NCBI GenBank assembly: GCA_963921795.1
Contig: OY997645.1
Location: 15,524,352-15,588,351 of the forward strand
DNA from: Nannobrachium achirus
Taxonomy: Eukaryota > Chordata > Actinopteri > Myctophiformes > Myctophidae
Length of the DNA stretch: 64,000 bases
Direction of reading: 5' to 3'
In this document: positions 23,188 to 34,111 of the stretch, one piece after another
Position numbering within the stretch: the stretch's first letter is position 1
How the letters are laid out: the number at the start of each line of letters is the position of its first letter
The notes under the pieces: model-generated
Databases searched by the model: none
Told to the model about the DNA's origin: nothing
What the model saw: only the letters and a program-made list of their open reading frames with translations
Program-made: the position numbers and the translations under genes

Positions 23188-23570
23188 AGGCCATGGCTAC
23201 ACGGAGCTGGATATTTCTGAAGCTAGACATTTGTTTGTGCTGTTGGGGCTTGCAGCCACATGAAGCTGGATATTTCGGCTGCAAAGCTGGATATTTTTGA
23301 AACCGGATAAATAAGTGGAGAGATTGAAAAATATCCGATTCACTGGATCCGTGTAGACAGGGAATCCGGATATCTCTGAAGACTTTACTGTGTGCGTGCT
23401 TGTTAGACCTAGATATCTTTGTCGTGTGGACCTAGATATTTTTCTATGTGGATATCTGAAAAACCGGGATATATGAAATATCCAGCTCCATGTGGACCTA
23501 GATATTTTTCTATGTGGATATCTGAAAAACCTGGATATATGAAATATCCAGCTCCGTGTAGCCATGGCCT
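23188..23570. mobile_element. MITE with about 30-bp perfect terminal inverted repeats
   Basis: Ends AGGCCATGGCTACACGGAGC and its complement continue to about 30 bp of perfect inversion. The interior is rich in GATATTT/AAATATC motifs and contains a 66-bp unit repeated in tandem (23425-23490 and 23491-23556) with one or two differences. No clear target duplication; superfamily not assigned. No coding sequence. Confidence 0.75.
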
Positions 23571-26500
23571 TAAAATTACCCTAGCTGTCAAGCATTTTCC
23601 CCGCCATTTAAAAAAATACACCCCGGCCAAATTTGTTTAATAACCCTCCTAGATGATAAATCCATTAAGAAACGGACCTTTGCTCTCGTGGTCACGGAAG
23701 TATCGGATTCGCCCTAACTATAATGTGTTATAAGAACCTAAAGTGTTCACGAAGAGCACTCACTGCAGAACAGGTTCAGACGCTTAAAAATTCCAAACCA
23801 GTAGAACATCGCAAAATGAAGACAAAAATAAAACATCTGTGGGTTCAGTGGAGTCATGAGTCTGACCTGCTCTCACCCATTTTACATTAGCACACTTCCC
23901 TGTCAAACCAGAAACAAGCTTTTGGTTTTATCGTTCATCTGCAATCCTGTTTTAATGTGCGTGTGGTCTGACTTGGTCTGATGTTTCATCTCAGTGAGCC
24001 TTCTTCCTGGTTAAATAATGATTAAATGCAAAGATGAAAATAGCACCAATGAAGCAATAAAGTGTGCTAGCGAGTTTGAAATTGTCGACAACATTAAATA
24101 CAGTAGAACTTGCTTTGAATTCAGACTCAGGGAGACAGAAACGAGCTATAAAGCCACTAGCGTACAAAACAGCAATTATCACATTTATTTGTGCACGTTT
24201 CAATCCCCACAGGAACAAAACTGGTGTGCTTTTACCTTCATTTACGGCTTATCTTTTTTTCCTATCTACACAATTCTCAATATTCGGAGAATTGGCACTA
24301 AGCCAATTTTGGGCCGCCTTCAGCTCTCCAAACCAGAACTAAGCCCTCTTGACTGGTAACACACTCCTGTGAAATAAGAAGAAGAATGCGTCGAGTGTAA
24401 TTACCTTTTTCCCACCTCTGCAATGGTTGTCACACATTATTTGACATCCGCTCGATTTATCAACGATGACTGGAGATGAAGTCACAGGTGCAGTGTGATA
24501 TGCATCGCTCATTAAACAGGCTCTCGGATGTGCCTTGACACATGGATAATCCCACAAGGAATCTATCATCACACAGTTATAGATGTAATAGGTGGGCAAA
24601 TTTGTTTCCTAGAGGCTTCTTATTATTATTCTGGGACTAGTGGGCCCCCAGGAGACAGTGGGGGGCCAGATGGAGCTGAGGCTTTGTCGGTACTCGCGCG
24701 AACAGGTAATGAATTACACGAGGACAAATGGGCCGCCTCATGGGAGATGAGAAATCCTCCCGCAATGACGGAGTGTACCTGTGCAACACTCACTAATGCT
24801 TAATCTACGGAGAAAAAAAAACCTTCTTTCATGTTTTTCTTTTCAATCTCAGCAAACCCATGGATGAATAAATGAATAGATTTACTCATGATTGAATGAA
24901 CCAAGTGCTATGAAAAATAAATGCGCTAATGGATGGATGGCCTTTGATGGATATGGAGGGAAATCATATCTGAATCTAATTAACCTGTTAAAGACTTAAT
25001 CTAAACCCTCTTAACGATAGATTCGGTGTCAAGCTGATATTGCTCCCTCTGAGGGAGAGCGGCACATTGTTTTCATATATTTATCCGCAGACAAGTTCAA
25101 ATCAAAATTTCAGTACATCCAAGCAAAAAAAAAAAATCATTTTTTTTTACACGGCACTTGAGTAATGAAGTGATACGACACGCCGTGACCTCTCCAATTA
25201 CGGCCTCCTCTCAACCTTTCCCTCCCCCGCTCTCCTGCCCCTGCTGATGGCTCTTGGAACCGGCTGATTTGTTATGACAGTGGACTAATGGTATTCCTCT
25301 GCTGACAGTCATTGGGGATGTGATTACACCGCTGTGATTATGATTGTTATTTCCAATCACAGCTGAATAGAGTCGGAGTGCGTGTTATTTCAGGATGGTT
25401 AGATTAGGGAGGAGAGGAGATTTGGGATACAGTACATGCGAGATGTCCGCCGCAGGCATGGCCAAATGCATGCTATATTTCAGCAGGGGCACGGTAAAGC
25501 GAGCTAGCATGTGACCTATTGAGCTGGATTTACAGGCAGTATTGGAGTGTCTGAGTGCGATAAGCCTCCTCTATGACCAGTGGTATGGAACATCTTGTAT
25601 TCTGTAGGGACCTTACCCTCAAAAAACAAGGAGATGGAGACGCTACACTGCTGACGAGTGGCATAACCTTGTGTTAATGGCAATGAATGGCACTACAGTG
25701 TGAGTCCTGCAGGTAATTTGGTAGTGCCGAGTTTCGTTCATCTGGCTGTCAATGCAGCGTCCGAGCCTGCTTGGCAATGAAACATTTCCGATTTCATTTC
25801 CACTTTGATTCTGCAAAGTCGAAACTTGGCTCGGGTTTATTTTGACACAGACATCTAACGATTTCCTTCACTGCCCCAAGTCTTCAAGGTATAAGGAAGT
25901 AAATGGCATTGCTGGAAGATAATGTGAAATAGTGTGGCTTGATACATACTGTAGCAAGAAGATAAATGACTCAGACTTTTGGTTTTGTTGTTGTTTATTT
26001 TATTTCTTTCAAGGCATCCTCTACTGATAAGGAGGGTTTCTTGCGATGCAAAGCGTTTGTGCAACAAAACACAAACCTGCTTATTTTGTTTTGTCCTTAG
26101 AAGATACAGTGGCTTTTACTGCCTGACAGGACAGACTTCTGATTAATCTGGAAGATACTTACATTTCTGTTGTTGTGGCCTTTTCTCCCTTTCTCTGCAT
26201 CCCTCACATTAAATAGACTTCTAATCTTTTATCTCCCAGATAGTGTTTTTATGCCACCACTTGCATGCATAAATACTGCACACCACAGATGTGGTGCGCT
26301 GTCAATAATGAAACCCACCAATCTACCCGCCAAATTATAATATAGCTCCTCCATCTAGTCAGCATCTGTTGAGCAATAAATAGAAATTGCTCATATTTGC
26401 AAAGCATGTTAATATAACTCACCATCTGTGCCACGGTACAGTATACCTTCATGCTTGCCTACGCGTTATTTGGCGAAGGGCAGCCTAGACCAGGCCGAGG

Positions 26501-26595
26501 CAATGCAAGCGTTTACACCAGCATGAATGTGCACACACAAAAACATGTGCTCACAAAGAAAGCATGTATGCGCGCACACTCTTTCTTGCATGCAC
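23571..26595. other. Long unique non-coding region
   Basis: Three kilobases with almost no repeats. Stretches such as 24380-24800 and 24960-25560 are AT-rich with many homeodomain-like TAAT cores. No coding gene is visible. It could hold conserved regulatory elements of a distant developmental gene, but that is inference only. Confidence 0.4.
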
Positions 26596-26747
<152 letters not shown>

Positions 26748-26934
26748 GATCGAAAAATTGGAAGGCTGCCATTTTCATGGATATTGGGGGCATTATCCTG
26801 TGGTTCCGTAGCAGAGCCGCCAGAAGGCTACATGAGGAGGCACACCTGCATTACATCCCTACCCCAATTATTATATGCATTCCATTAACGCTTTTATTAA
26901 TGCAAACGTTACAGCAGGAATGTAGTGGAATCGA

Positions 26935-27420
26935 GCAGTGGTTCTCCAACACTTAATTATTCTATACTTTAGCTATTGCAAAATAGCAGATCTACAAGCT
27001 CACATGCGAGCTTGTAGATCTGCTATTTTTGAAAAGTCGTGAAAATGTGTGCAAATCTTTGAATATATGTATTTTTTAAGCGAACATTTGTAACTCAAAT
27101 TTTGCTTCTGGGGGGTCCCTGGTATTTTGAGATGGGGGTCTGTGGCCAAATAGATATCATTTTGAGGTCCTGTTTGAGCACCACTGACATAGAAACATAG
27201 TTAAAAAAAAACCCTTAGAAAGATTTGAAATAGAAGACATTTTCAGAAATTTAAAAAAATAGCAGATCTACAAGCTCGCAGCGCGGCACTCGGTGCCACG
27301 CAGTGAGCTTGTATATCTGCTATTTTTCAATAGTTAAAGCACAAAATAATGCGTAATAATGTCTACATTTCAATGGCCTACATTTCAATACTGGGCCCCT
27401 GGTTTGACTTGAGAGCCGTG
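26935..27420. mobile_element. Composite MITE with two hairpin copies
   Basis: A CAGTGGTTCTCCAACACTT start is followed by hairpin 1 (26978-27033), shared interior (TGTGTGCAAATCTTTGAATA, GGGTCCCTGG), and hairpin 2 (27258-27330). The order matches reversed parts of 5395-5904 and 31304-31894. Ends are not clean and no target duplication is seen. Confidence 0.6.
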
Positions 27421-27816
27421 AAAGAGCGCCAGACCTAAGTTCAATTTTTTCTTTGCAGTGGCAGATTCGTCTGGCTACGCAAGACGAACAGGGCAGCGCT
27501 CTTTGGATCTGTCTAATATCCCAGGTTGGTTGTCTTCAGTGATTTAGAACTTGTTACAGGAACGCGTGAACAGAAGTCAATTGAAATGCAGCGTACCGCA
27601 CACGTGCTTCTCAGAGTGTATAATTAAGATACATTACTTGCGCCCTGTTAGGACCTGTTAGAGCAAATGACCAGCGTCTTCCAAGGAGATCAGAACGGGT
27701 GGCTTGTGTTGTGACATACTTCACGCCACAGATGTCACAGACATTTGTACCCATTTAGAGTTGTGACTCTCACCTACTTCTTCTCCTTCCCTCCTGTTCG
27801 TATGCGTGTATGTGTG

Positions 27817-27865
<49 letters not shown>

Positions 27866-28676
27866 CGGAGGACACAAAGATAGATGTAAAAGCCAGAATG
27901 ACAGTTTTGACACCTGATATGACGGATACCTACTTAGCCACATTTGCATAACTGCATTAGAAGGGATAATACCGGCTGCACTCGTAAGTCTCTGTGCAGC
28001 GAAAACATTGCTATAATTCTCGGTGAAGTGGCTCTTGAATACTAAATGTACCACTTGAACCACAAAGCTAACTCGGCGCTTGTTGCCTCTCGAATCCACA
28101 AGATGGTAGCGTGTCGGGTAGCGCGTCCATGAACTGCTAAATTTGACTCGCAACAATGTCTTTAAAGCGAAGCGAAGAACTGCTGTCATAGGCTAACACA
28201 GCACTCCGTTTCCTCCACTCCTACAACTCCATTATGCAGCCCAGAGTTCAAACAAAAGCCCTTAATTTACCATATAGTTCATTCCCAGACCCACAGTTAC
28301 TGGATGAATAAGTATAGCCTACATTATGCTGTGCTCCTTTCACAAATCCTCCAGCAATGTTCCATGTTGGCACGATGTGGGGACAAGAGGCGGTGGCGAT
28401 TATTACATAAAGTTTCTTTCAGTAAATCTCCCCCTGTGTCATTTATGTAACCCTTTGCCCGCTGCAAATAAAACCATCCGATTTCCCCCAGGGCATTTCG
28501 ATGTGTTTTGAGCTTGATTTTTCCCTGCGGTGTTTTACCACAAATAAAGGCAACAAACTGATGCAATGAATGAGGCATCAATAACATGAATAGTTTGGAT
28601 GCAAAATACTCCCCGACAATTTCATTTACGCATCATTTAGTCGTCACACTGTATTGTGAGAGAAATTAATATATAT
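27421..28676. other. Non-coding with (GT)n at 27813-27859
   Basis: A short GT microsatellite. The open frame on the minus strand across it (27770-28189) is driven by the repeat. No gene recognised. Confidence 0.4.
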
Positions 28677-28838
28677 TGTCACTGTCAGGCAGAAACCTCG
28701 TATCTCCAAGTTTCAAATTTGTACGTTTTTTCACAAAGCAAAGCCCTGCTTCATCAGACAAGGCCGTCGCACAAAAGTAGTGAAAACAGCAGATCTACGC
28801 TTGTAGGTCGGCTGTTTTCACTAGTTTAGTTCATTTCA
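28677..28838. mobile_element. Partial foldback MITE (GTCGGGCAGAAACC family)
   Basis: The left terminus CACTGTCAGGCAGAAACCTC, then TATCTCCAAGTTTCAAATTT, GCCCTGCTTCATCAG and a hairpin (28783-28825), as in 29251-29474. The right inverted terminus is missing. Confidence 0.65.
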
Positions 28839-29138
28839 GTCAACAGCTGTGTCCGTAGGATTGCTCTGCACTACTCAACGTAAACTGTCAGTTTCAAGTG
28901 TCTATTAGCGTATAGCATGTCTAGAGGACGACGATTCAAGGGGGGCTACTCTGTGTAAGTGGACACAACTAGGCTATAAAAAAGGTCTGAGATTTGGTCC
29001 TCTGGGCTCTCTTTTGCCCTGCTAGGGGCTCTTTAGCCCTTTGGGGCTTTGAGACAAGCTGTTGGATGTCACATTTAAACTATGTTCTTATGCGCTCACC
29101 CTCGATGGATGAATGTCATTTTACACAACAGTGTAAAG

Positions 29139-29585
29139 CAGGGTTCCCCAATAGGCGGCCCGCGGGCCATTTGCGGCCCACGGGGGGCTACTATCTGGCC
29201 CACACCAACCCCAGTAATAATGGTGGTATAAGAGCAGCAACAACACTATATCGTCGTTGTCGGGTGGAAACCTTGTATCTCCAAATGTGTACGTTCTTTC
29301 GTAAAGTAAAGCCCTGCTTCATCATACAAGGCCGTCGCACAAAAGTAGTGAAAACAGCCGATCTACAAGCACTGCTTGTAGATCTGCTGTTTTCACTAGT
29401 TTAAATCATTTTTAAAATGATAAATGCAAAGCGAACGGTTTTGGACATACAAGATTTTCACCCGACAACGACGATTGTCGCTGGAGTAGCAGGAACGCCA
29501 CCGTCGCCCCCTGCAATGTTGTGGCCCTCGGCTTGGTACCCTAGACATAATTCGGCCCTTGGGGAAAACTAATTGGGGAACCCTG
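29139..29585. mobile_element. hAT-like MITE with perfect 8-bp target duplication, host of a nested MITE
   Basis: Ends CAGGGTTCCCCAATAGG and TTGGGGAACCCTG are inverted. The flanks are identical: GTGTAAAG at 29131-29138 and 29586-29593. The element is 447 bp, of which about 224 bp (29251-29474) is a second inserted MITE. The remaining hAT part is GC-rich (GCGGCCCGCGGGCC). Confidence 0.9.
29251..29474. mobile_element. Foldback MITE nested in a hAT MITE
   Basis: Inverted ends TCGTCGTTGTCGGGTG and ACCCGACAACGACGA flank GAAACCTTGTATCTCC and ACATACAAGATTTTC arms. The centre is the recurrent hairpin GATCTACAAGCACTGCTTGT. Homologous to 16921-17140 (same length). No standard target duplication is visible. 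Confidence 0.8.
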
Positions 29586-29593
29586 GTGTAAAG

Positions 29594-29997
29594 ACTTTCA
29601 GACACCTCTCACATGAGCAATAGACTAGACACTGTATCCATAAGTAAGCAAGCCTTGCAGAGCCATGAGGCCAATAGGGCAGGAGCCTATCTCCTGTTTC
29701 TATAGCATGAGGCAGGTTGATGTACAAGTACACCCCCTGGATATGACGCTAGTATCAAACCTATACCTGTACTGTCATCTCATGTGGGAACAGACACAGT
29801 GTCAGGACTTCATAAAGGAGGCCAATACAGTGAATGATACAGTATACCGTTAACCGCCTTTGTTGTTGTAGTTGTTGTTTATCCAGTCATGTTACAGATT
29901 CCATGTGGGTATTAAGGGCTTTAAACGCACGCAGAACCACACCATTCTGATTTCTCCATTACTTGGCCCAGAGTACCAACAAAGACCTTAACTCATT
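29594..29997. other. Non-coding sequence
   Basis: No repeat or gene recognised between the hAT duplication and the next TTAA. Confidence 0.4.
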
Positions 29998-30001
29998 CTG
30001 G

Positions 30002-30641
30002 GCGATGCCCGTAGAAACCGTAGATTTCCGGCTGTACCGCGGTGCCATGCCCGTCGAACCCGGAAGTTTAATTAGCTTTAATCATTATGAAAGGATTAAA
30101 AGTATTATCGCAGATTTTCGCTGATTCTGGCTCTTTAGGCCCGCCCCCCTAACTGTATCCGGTCATTTCCGGTCTGGACCGGATCTAGCTTTCCGTATCC
30201 GGTCTGAGCCTGGGCCATAGTCCCGCCTCCGTTGGTTTACAGTGTAACAGAGGAGAAAGCTACTCGGCGATGGAACACTCGTTTTTCAATCGGATTTTTG
30301 CGTTTGGAAACTTTGATCCAGTCTCTACACGCCTGGATTATGATCCCCGCACATATCGTGCGTTTTGTGCGCGAACGTGTCCACTTGTTACCATAGCGCA
30401 CAGTTGGCTTTTTTCAATGCTTTTTCATGTAAACACTGGCGGATAAGCAGGGATACAGCGTGGCAACGGATATGTCTATTTCAATGGGGTTTTTTTTATT
30501 TGAAAGCTTGTCACCGAGTCTACAGTCTACTAGATGAGTCGCGCACAGATTGTGCACGATGCGTGCGCGTGCCCACGTTAAAAGGTAAGGACAATTTGGC
30601 AGCTGCTTACTAGAGCTATGTTTAAAATGGCAGCAAAATTG
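30002..30641 (+). mobile_element. TTAA-flanked non-autonomous element, copy 1
   Basis: A 640-bp unit between TTAA at 29998-30001 and 30642-30645. It starts CTCATTCTGGGCGATGCC and ends GGCAGCAAAATTG. A homologous copy in the opposite orientation lies at 59420-61264, sharing GGCCCGCC with CTAACTGTATCCGG, CATGTAAACACTGGCGGATA, and GCACGATGCGTGCGCGTG. The ends are not mutual inverted repeats, so the class is uncertain. No ORF with a domain. Confidence 0.6.
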
Positions 30642-30645
30642 TTAA

Positions 30646-31065
30646 AGGGATATTTCACTCAAAAAATGTTTTGGTCATTTTATCGTCTAATGAGGCTTTT
30701 ATGAACACCCTGAACAGTTTTTAATTTAATGTATTGTATTGAATTTTTTCCTTTTTCCTAAAGAATTATTAAAAAATAAATGAAAAAGGTTATCAAAAAA
30801 CCACGCCTGCTCACGTATTAGGAGGGTAGTATGAGTCATCAGAAAAAAATAATGGGTGTTTTTAATGAATCTATCATGGTTAAAATGGAGTTTGAAGTTA
30901 CAATGGGTGTGTATGGGGAGAAGCCCTGGAGGAGGAGGGCCTGGTAACATTTACATCAAATATCTAAATATTGAATCAAGCAAAGTAAAAACTGTTCAGG
31001 GTGTTCATAAAACCCTGATTAGACTATAAAATGACCAAAGGCTTTTTTGAAAGTGAAATATCCCT
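30646..31065. mobile_element. piggyBac-like MITE, near-perfect ends
   Basis: A 420-bp unit between TTAA at 30642-30645 and 31066-31069. Ends AGGGATATTTCACT and AGTGAAATATCCCT are perfect inverted repeats, with further pairing around GGTCATTTTAT and AACACCCTGAACAG. The left TTAA is shared with the adjacent element at 30002. After the right TTAA begins AGGAGTAGTTCATCCCC, which looks like the start of a further TTAA element with no visible far end. Confidence 0.85.
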
Positions 31066-31303
31066 TTAAAGGAGTAGTTCATCCCCAAAATGACTTTCTT
31101 TCTATATTGATAATATAATATATTAATTTACCACACAGATCATTCCCAGCCAGACCCTCAGATATGAGAAAGGACAACTTAAAAGGGCATGCATCATAAA
31201 AGACTGTGTTTAAGCCCGGATAAGAGCAGGCAGCTGCTGCCCCTGTAATGGATCAGTTGCGACGAGAGGGGAAGCGCGCGCTGAGAGGTGGGTTACTGTT
31301 TAA

Positions 31304-31894
31304 AACCCATTTAGGCCTGAACACATTATTACGCAATATTTTATGCTTTAAATATTAAAAAACAGCAGATATACAAGCTCACAGCGCGGCACCGAGTGCC
31401 GCGCTGCGAGCTTGTAGATCTGCTATTTTTGAAAAAGTCGTGAAAATGTGTGCAAATCTTTGAATATATGTATTTTCAAAGCGAACGTTTGTAACTCAAA
31501 TGTTGCTTCTGGGGGGGTCCCTGGAACTAAATATTTTGAGATGGGGGGTCCGTGGCCAAATACATATCATTTTGGGGGTCCTTAACATGAAAAGGTTTGA
31601 GAACCACTGACACAGTAGTCTCTCAAGAACAGACTAACTGAGCTCCAGTTAAGTGAAAAGGACCTTTTCTTTGACGATGGCTGGCCAGATTGCTGACATA
31701 GAAACATTGTGTTTTCAAAAAATCAAAAGACACTTCAAAAGACACTTATAGAATCGGGTCAAAATTCTAATTTTCACGATTTAAAAAAAATAGCAGATCT
31801 ACAAGCTCGCAGCTGTGAGCTTGTATATCTGCTATTTTTCAATAGTTAAAGCATAAAATAATGATACACAAAATGTGTACCCGTTCTAAATGGG
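31304..31894. mobile_element. TTAA-bounded composite MITE with two AGATCT hairpins
   Basis: TTAA at 31300-31303 and 31895-31898. Inverted ends AACCCATTTAG and CTAAATGGG, with paired subterminal AATATTTTATGCTTTAA-type sequence. Inside are hairpin 1 (31364-31424, arms about 29 nt, loop CGA), a block shared with the hAT MITE at 5395 (TTTGGGGGTCC, GGCCAAATACATATCA), and hairpin 2 (31788-31848). The mix of hAT and TTAA features suggests a mosaic. Confidence 0.65.
31364..31424. repeat. Recurrent hairpin, best copy
   Basis: The arm reads AGCAGATATACAAGCTCACA then GCGCGGCAC, loop CGA, then GTGCCGCGC and TGCGAGCTTGTAGATCTGCT. Two mismatches across about 29 bp. The same hairpin, whole or half, recurs at about 5524, 10697, 12194, 17008, 22606, 22855, 26978, 27258, 28783, 29346, 31788, 48527, 48826 and 62248. 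Confidence 0.9.
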
Positions 31895-31898
31895 TTAA

Positions 31899-32425
31899 TT
31901 AATGATGCTGGGTAGAGATAGGCTGTGAGATCCATGTTGCCATTCAAACTCTCACAGCGGAGGGTGGGAATACGAGCTGGGTAATTGATATTTGCAACAG
32001 AGGGGACTAATCTATAACCTCCAGGCCCCCCCAGCACCCTTCATGTTCAGTTAAGGAATCAAAGCGGTACCGTACAGCATGCCGAAGAAAATGATTGATT
32101 GATTAGATTCAGTTTAAACAGCCATTTAAGGTTACCGTTGCTGTCAACATGGAGATACTTTGTATCTCCATGTTTTTTGTTGTTTTTTTGTACATTAATG
32201 CCCTGCTTCATCGTACAAGAGTAGTGAGAATAACTGGGGAAGAAGACAACCGCCTCCAACGGCCTCCCCTGCAAGAAACAAGAAACTCTTGTGAAACAAA
32301 TGTCTCGACCCAATCATCAAAGACAATGATACACGAAAGAAGAAGAAGAAGTGAAAATAATCGATCTATAACTTGATCGTTATTTTCACTATTTTATGAA
32401 TAAAGATTTTAATGAGTATAATGAA
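31899..32425. other. Non-coding with a decayed foldback MITE
   Basis: Between about 32145 and 32395 the phrases CTTTGTATCTCCATG, GCCCTGCTTCATCGTACAAG and GTGAAAATAATCGATCTATA resemble a highly diverged copy of the 29251 family. No gene seen. Confidence 0.4.
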
Positions 32426-33430
32426 CCAGTAAGAAGCCTTAGGGGGGATAAGCGACCTCGCCCTGAAGGGCGAAGTCGCACTGAAATATCAGAGCTTCTT
32501 AACTCATACAGTGCCATCCGGCCACAAGGGGTGCTAGAGTGCCAGAAATATCTCCATTGACCTTCTTTATAGCTTTCGTCGACCCTCTCCCAACTGGCCT
32601 GTGTTTTCACTCTGGTCAATCCTATGGGTGTCCAGAGGAGGAAGCTAGCTGACACGTAGCCAAAATGCTAACCCATTGAGAAGCCAGATCTAAAGCTATT
32701 TCAGCCGCAAAAAACTTTCTCGTTGGGTCTGGGGGCACAATCCGGAGAAAATCCTGTCTAAAGATGTGATTTATTATTGGAGTGGGCGGCGCGATTCGGC
32801 CGTTAGCGCGAATACGGCCCGTGGATGGCCGAGTCTAAGTCCCGGCCAAGGATGGACGTCTAGACCGGGGCTTCGTTGAGGCCTCCGATAAAATAATTCA
32901 TTTTATTAAATATCCCGGACTAGTTCGGGATAGGCACCCTGGAATACGTCGCGCCGCCTACAATGAACATTTGGTGAACATTGGGGGGGGTCTAAACTTT
33001 ATTTTAAACCATTTTCAATGGAATAAATCGTCGGAGCATCTAGCGTCTCTCGTTGGTGAGCGCTGGGCGAGCCGGGACCACCCACGTTGCTCCAAGCAGC
33101 TCGGGGTAAGTAAAATAGCAAATAAAAAATTGTTTTTGATCCCGAATATCCCGAACTAGTTCGGGATAGGCACTAAAAGGGTTAATACGGCACAATTAAG
33201 AAGCAGGTGTTAAACTATTAATCTTGCTGGTCGAGTCATCGTTGTGATGTCAGAACAGGTCAGCTATATCCATATCTGGAGTCTGTGAGGTCAGATGTAG
33301 AGGTATTGGCCAGCTCCATATATGGAGATATGTTGGCCATATTTGGAGCATAACATGAGGCGTCTGTGAAGTCAGATGTAGAGGTATTGGCCAGCTCCAT
33401 ATATGGAGATGTCTTGGCCGTCTGACAGTG
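32426..33430 (-). mobile_element. Helitron-like 3' end and associated repeats
   Basis: On the minus strand the sequence ends GGGCGAGGTCGCTTATCC, then GCTTCTTACTGG (CTGG at plus 32426-32429) followed by T, as in the other family members. Further right are CTCCATATATGGAGAT blocks at 33317-33405. The 5' boundary is not identified and other sequence is embedded. The region also contains two copies of a TATCCCGAACTAG palindrome (32911-32932, 33147-33168). Confidence 0.5.
32785..32958. repeat. Small element with 10-bp inverted ends
   Basis: GGCGGCGCGA at 32785-32794 and TCGCGCCGCC at 32949-32958 bound a 174-bp segment. No target duplication was detected. May be a MITE or coincidence of GC-rich palindromes. 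Confidence 0.35.
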
Positions 33431-33474
33431 ACATTATATTACATGATTACATGAAGCACGTCATTAAAATGTTA

Positions 33475-33476
33475 TG

Positions 33477-33519
<43 letters not shown>

Positions 33520-33520
33520 A
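33475..33520. repeat. (TG)n/(TGCG)n microsatellite
   Basis: Short tandem run of TG units grading into TGCG units. Confidence 0.9.
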
Positions 33521-33614
33521 TATAGTATCATCATAAACCGATATTCCCCCATAATGGACACCAAAACCAAATGAGAATAGCAAACACACAACAGTATAAT
33601 ATGAAAGAGATTCT

Positions 33615-34094
33615 TTTTTTTTTGCTAAATTTTTATCCCACGATTTTTGTAACCCATTTTTTCACCCGGTGTCAATTGCCTAAGCTGTAATCCTGGGCTC
33701 TACTCTCCCTCTGCCAACCTGGGGAGGGCCCCGAACTGAGCTCATGCTTCCTTCAATGCATGAGGAGTGAGCAGGCCGCTTCTTATCACCTGACAGGGGG
33801 AGCTTCCCCGGTTGGACGTAGCGCGTGGAAGGAACACGTTATTCCAACCAGTTCCATTCCCCTCCATCAGGCGCCCCGGCTGGCCAGGGGGAGGCATTAT
33901 AGAGACCAGGATTACTGCATGTTTTTGTGAGGGTATCTACCCTAGGAGACACGGGGAGAACATGCAAACTCCACACAGAAAGGCCCTTTTGCCAACCCCA
34001 CCTAGGGTGTGGGCACTGATGACGCGGAGGAGGGAACACGCAGGACCTTCTAGCTGTGAGGCGACAGCACTATTGACTGCGCCACCGTGCCCCC
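33615..34094 (-). mobile_element. tRNA-derived SINE with 17-bp target duplication, B box deleted
   Basis: The element is flanked by perfect 17-bp direct repeats starting AATATGAAAGAG (33598-33614 and 34095-34111), with a T-run at the left, so it is a minus-strand retroposed copy. On the minus strand the head reads GGCACGGTGGCGCAGT, a polymerase III A-box-type start. GAGTTTGCATGTTCTCCCCG is the familiar fish SINE core. Compared with the copy at 56834-57341, this one lacks about 40 bp after AAGGTCCTG, where the B box should be. Confidence 0.85.
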
Positions 34095-34111
34095 AATATG
34101 AAAGAGATTCT

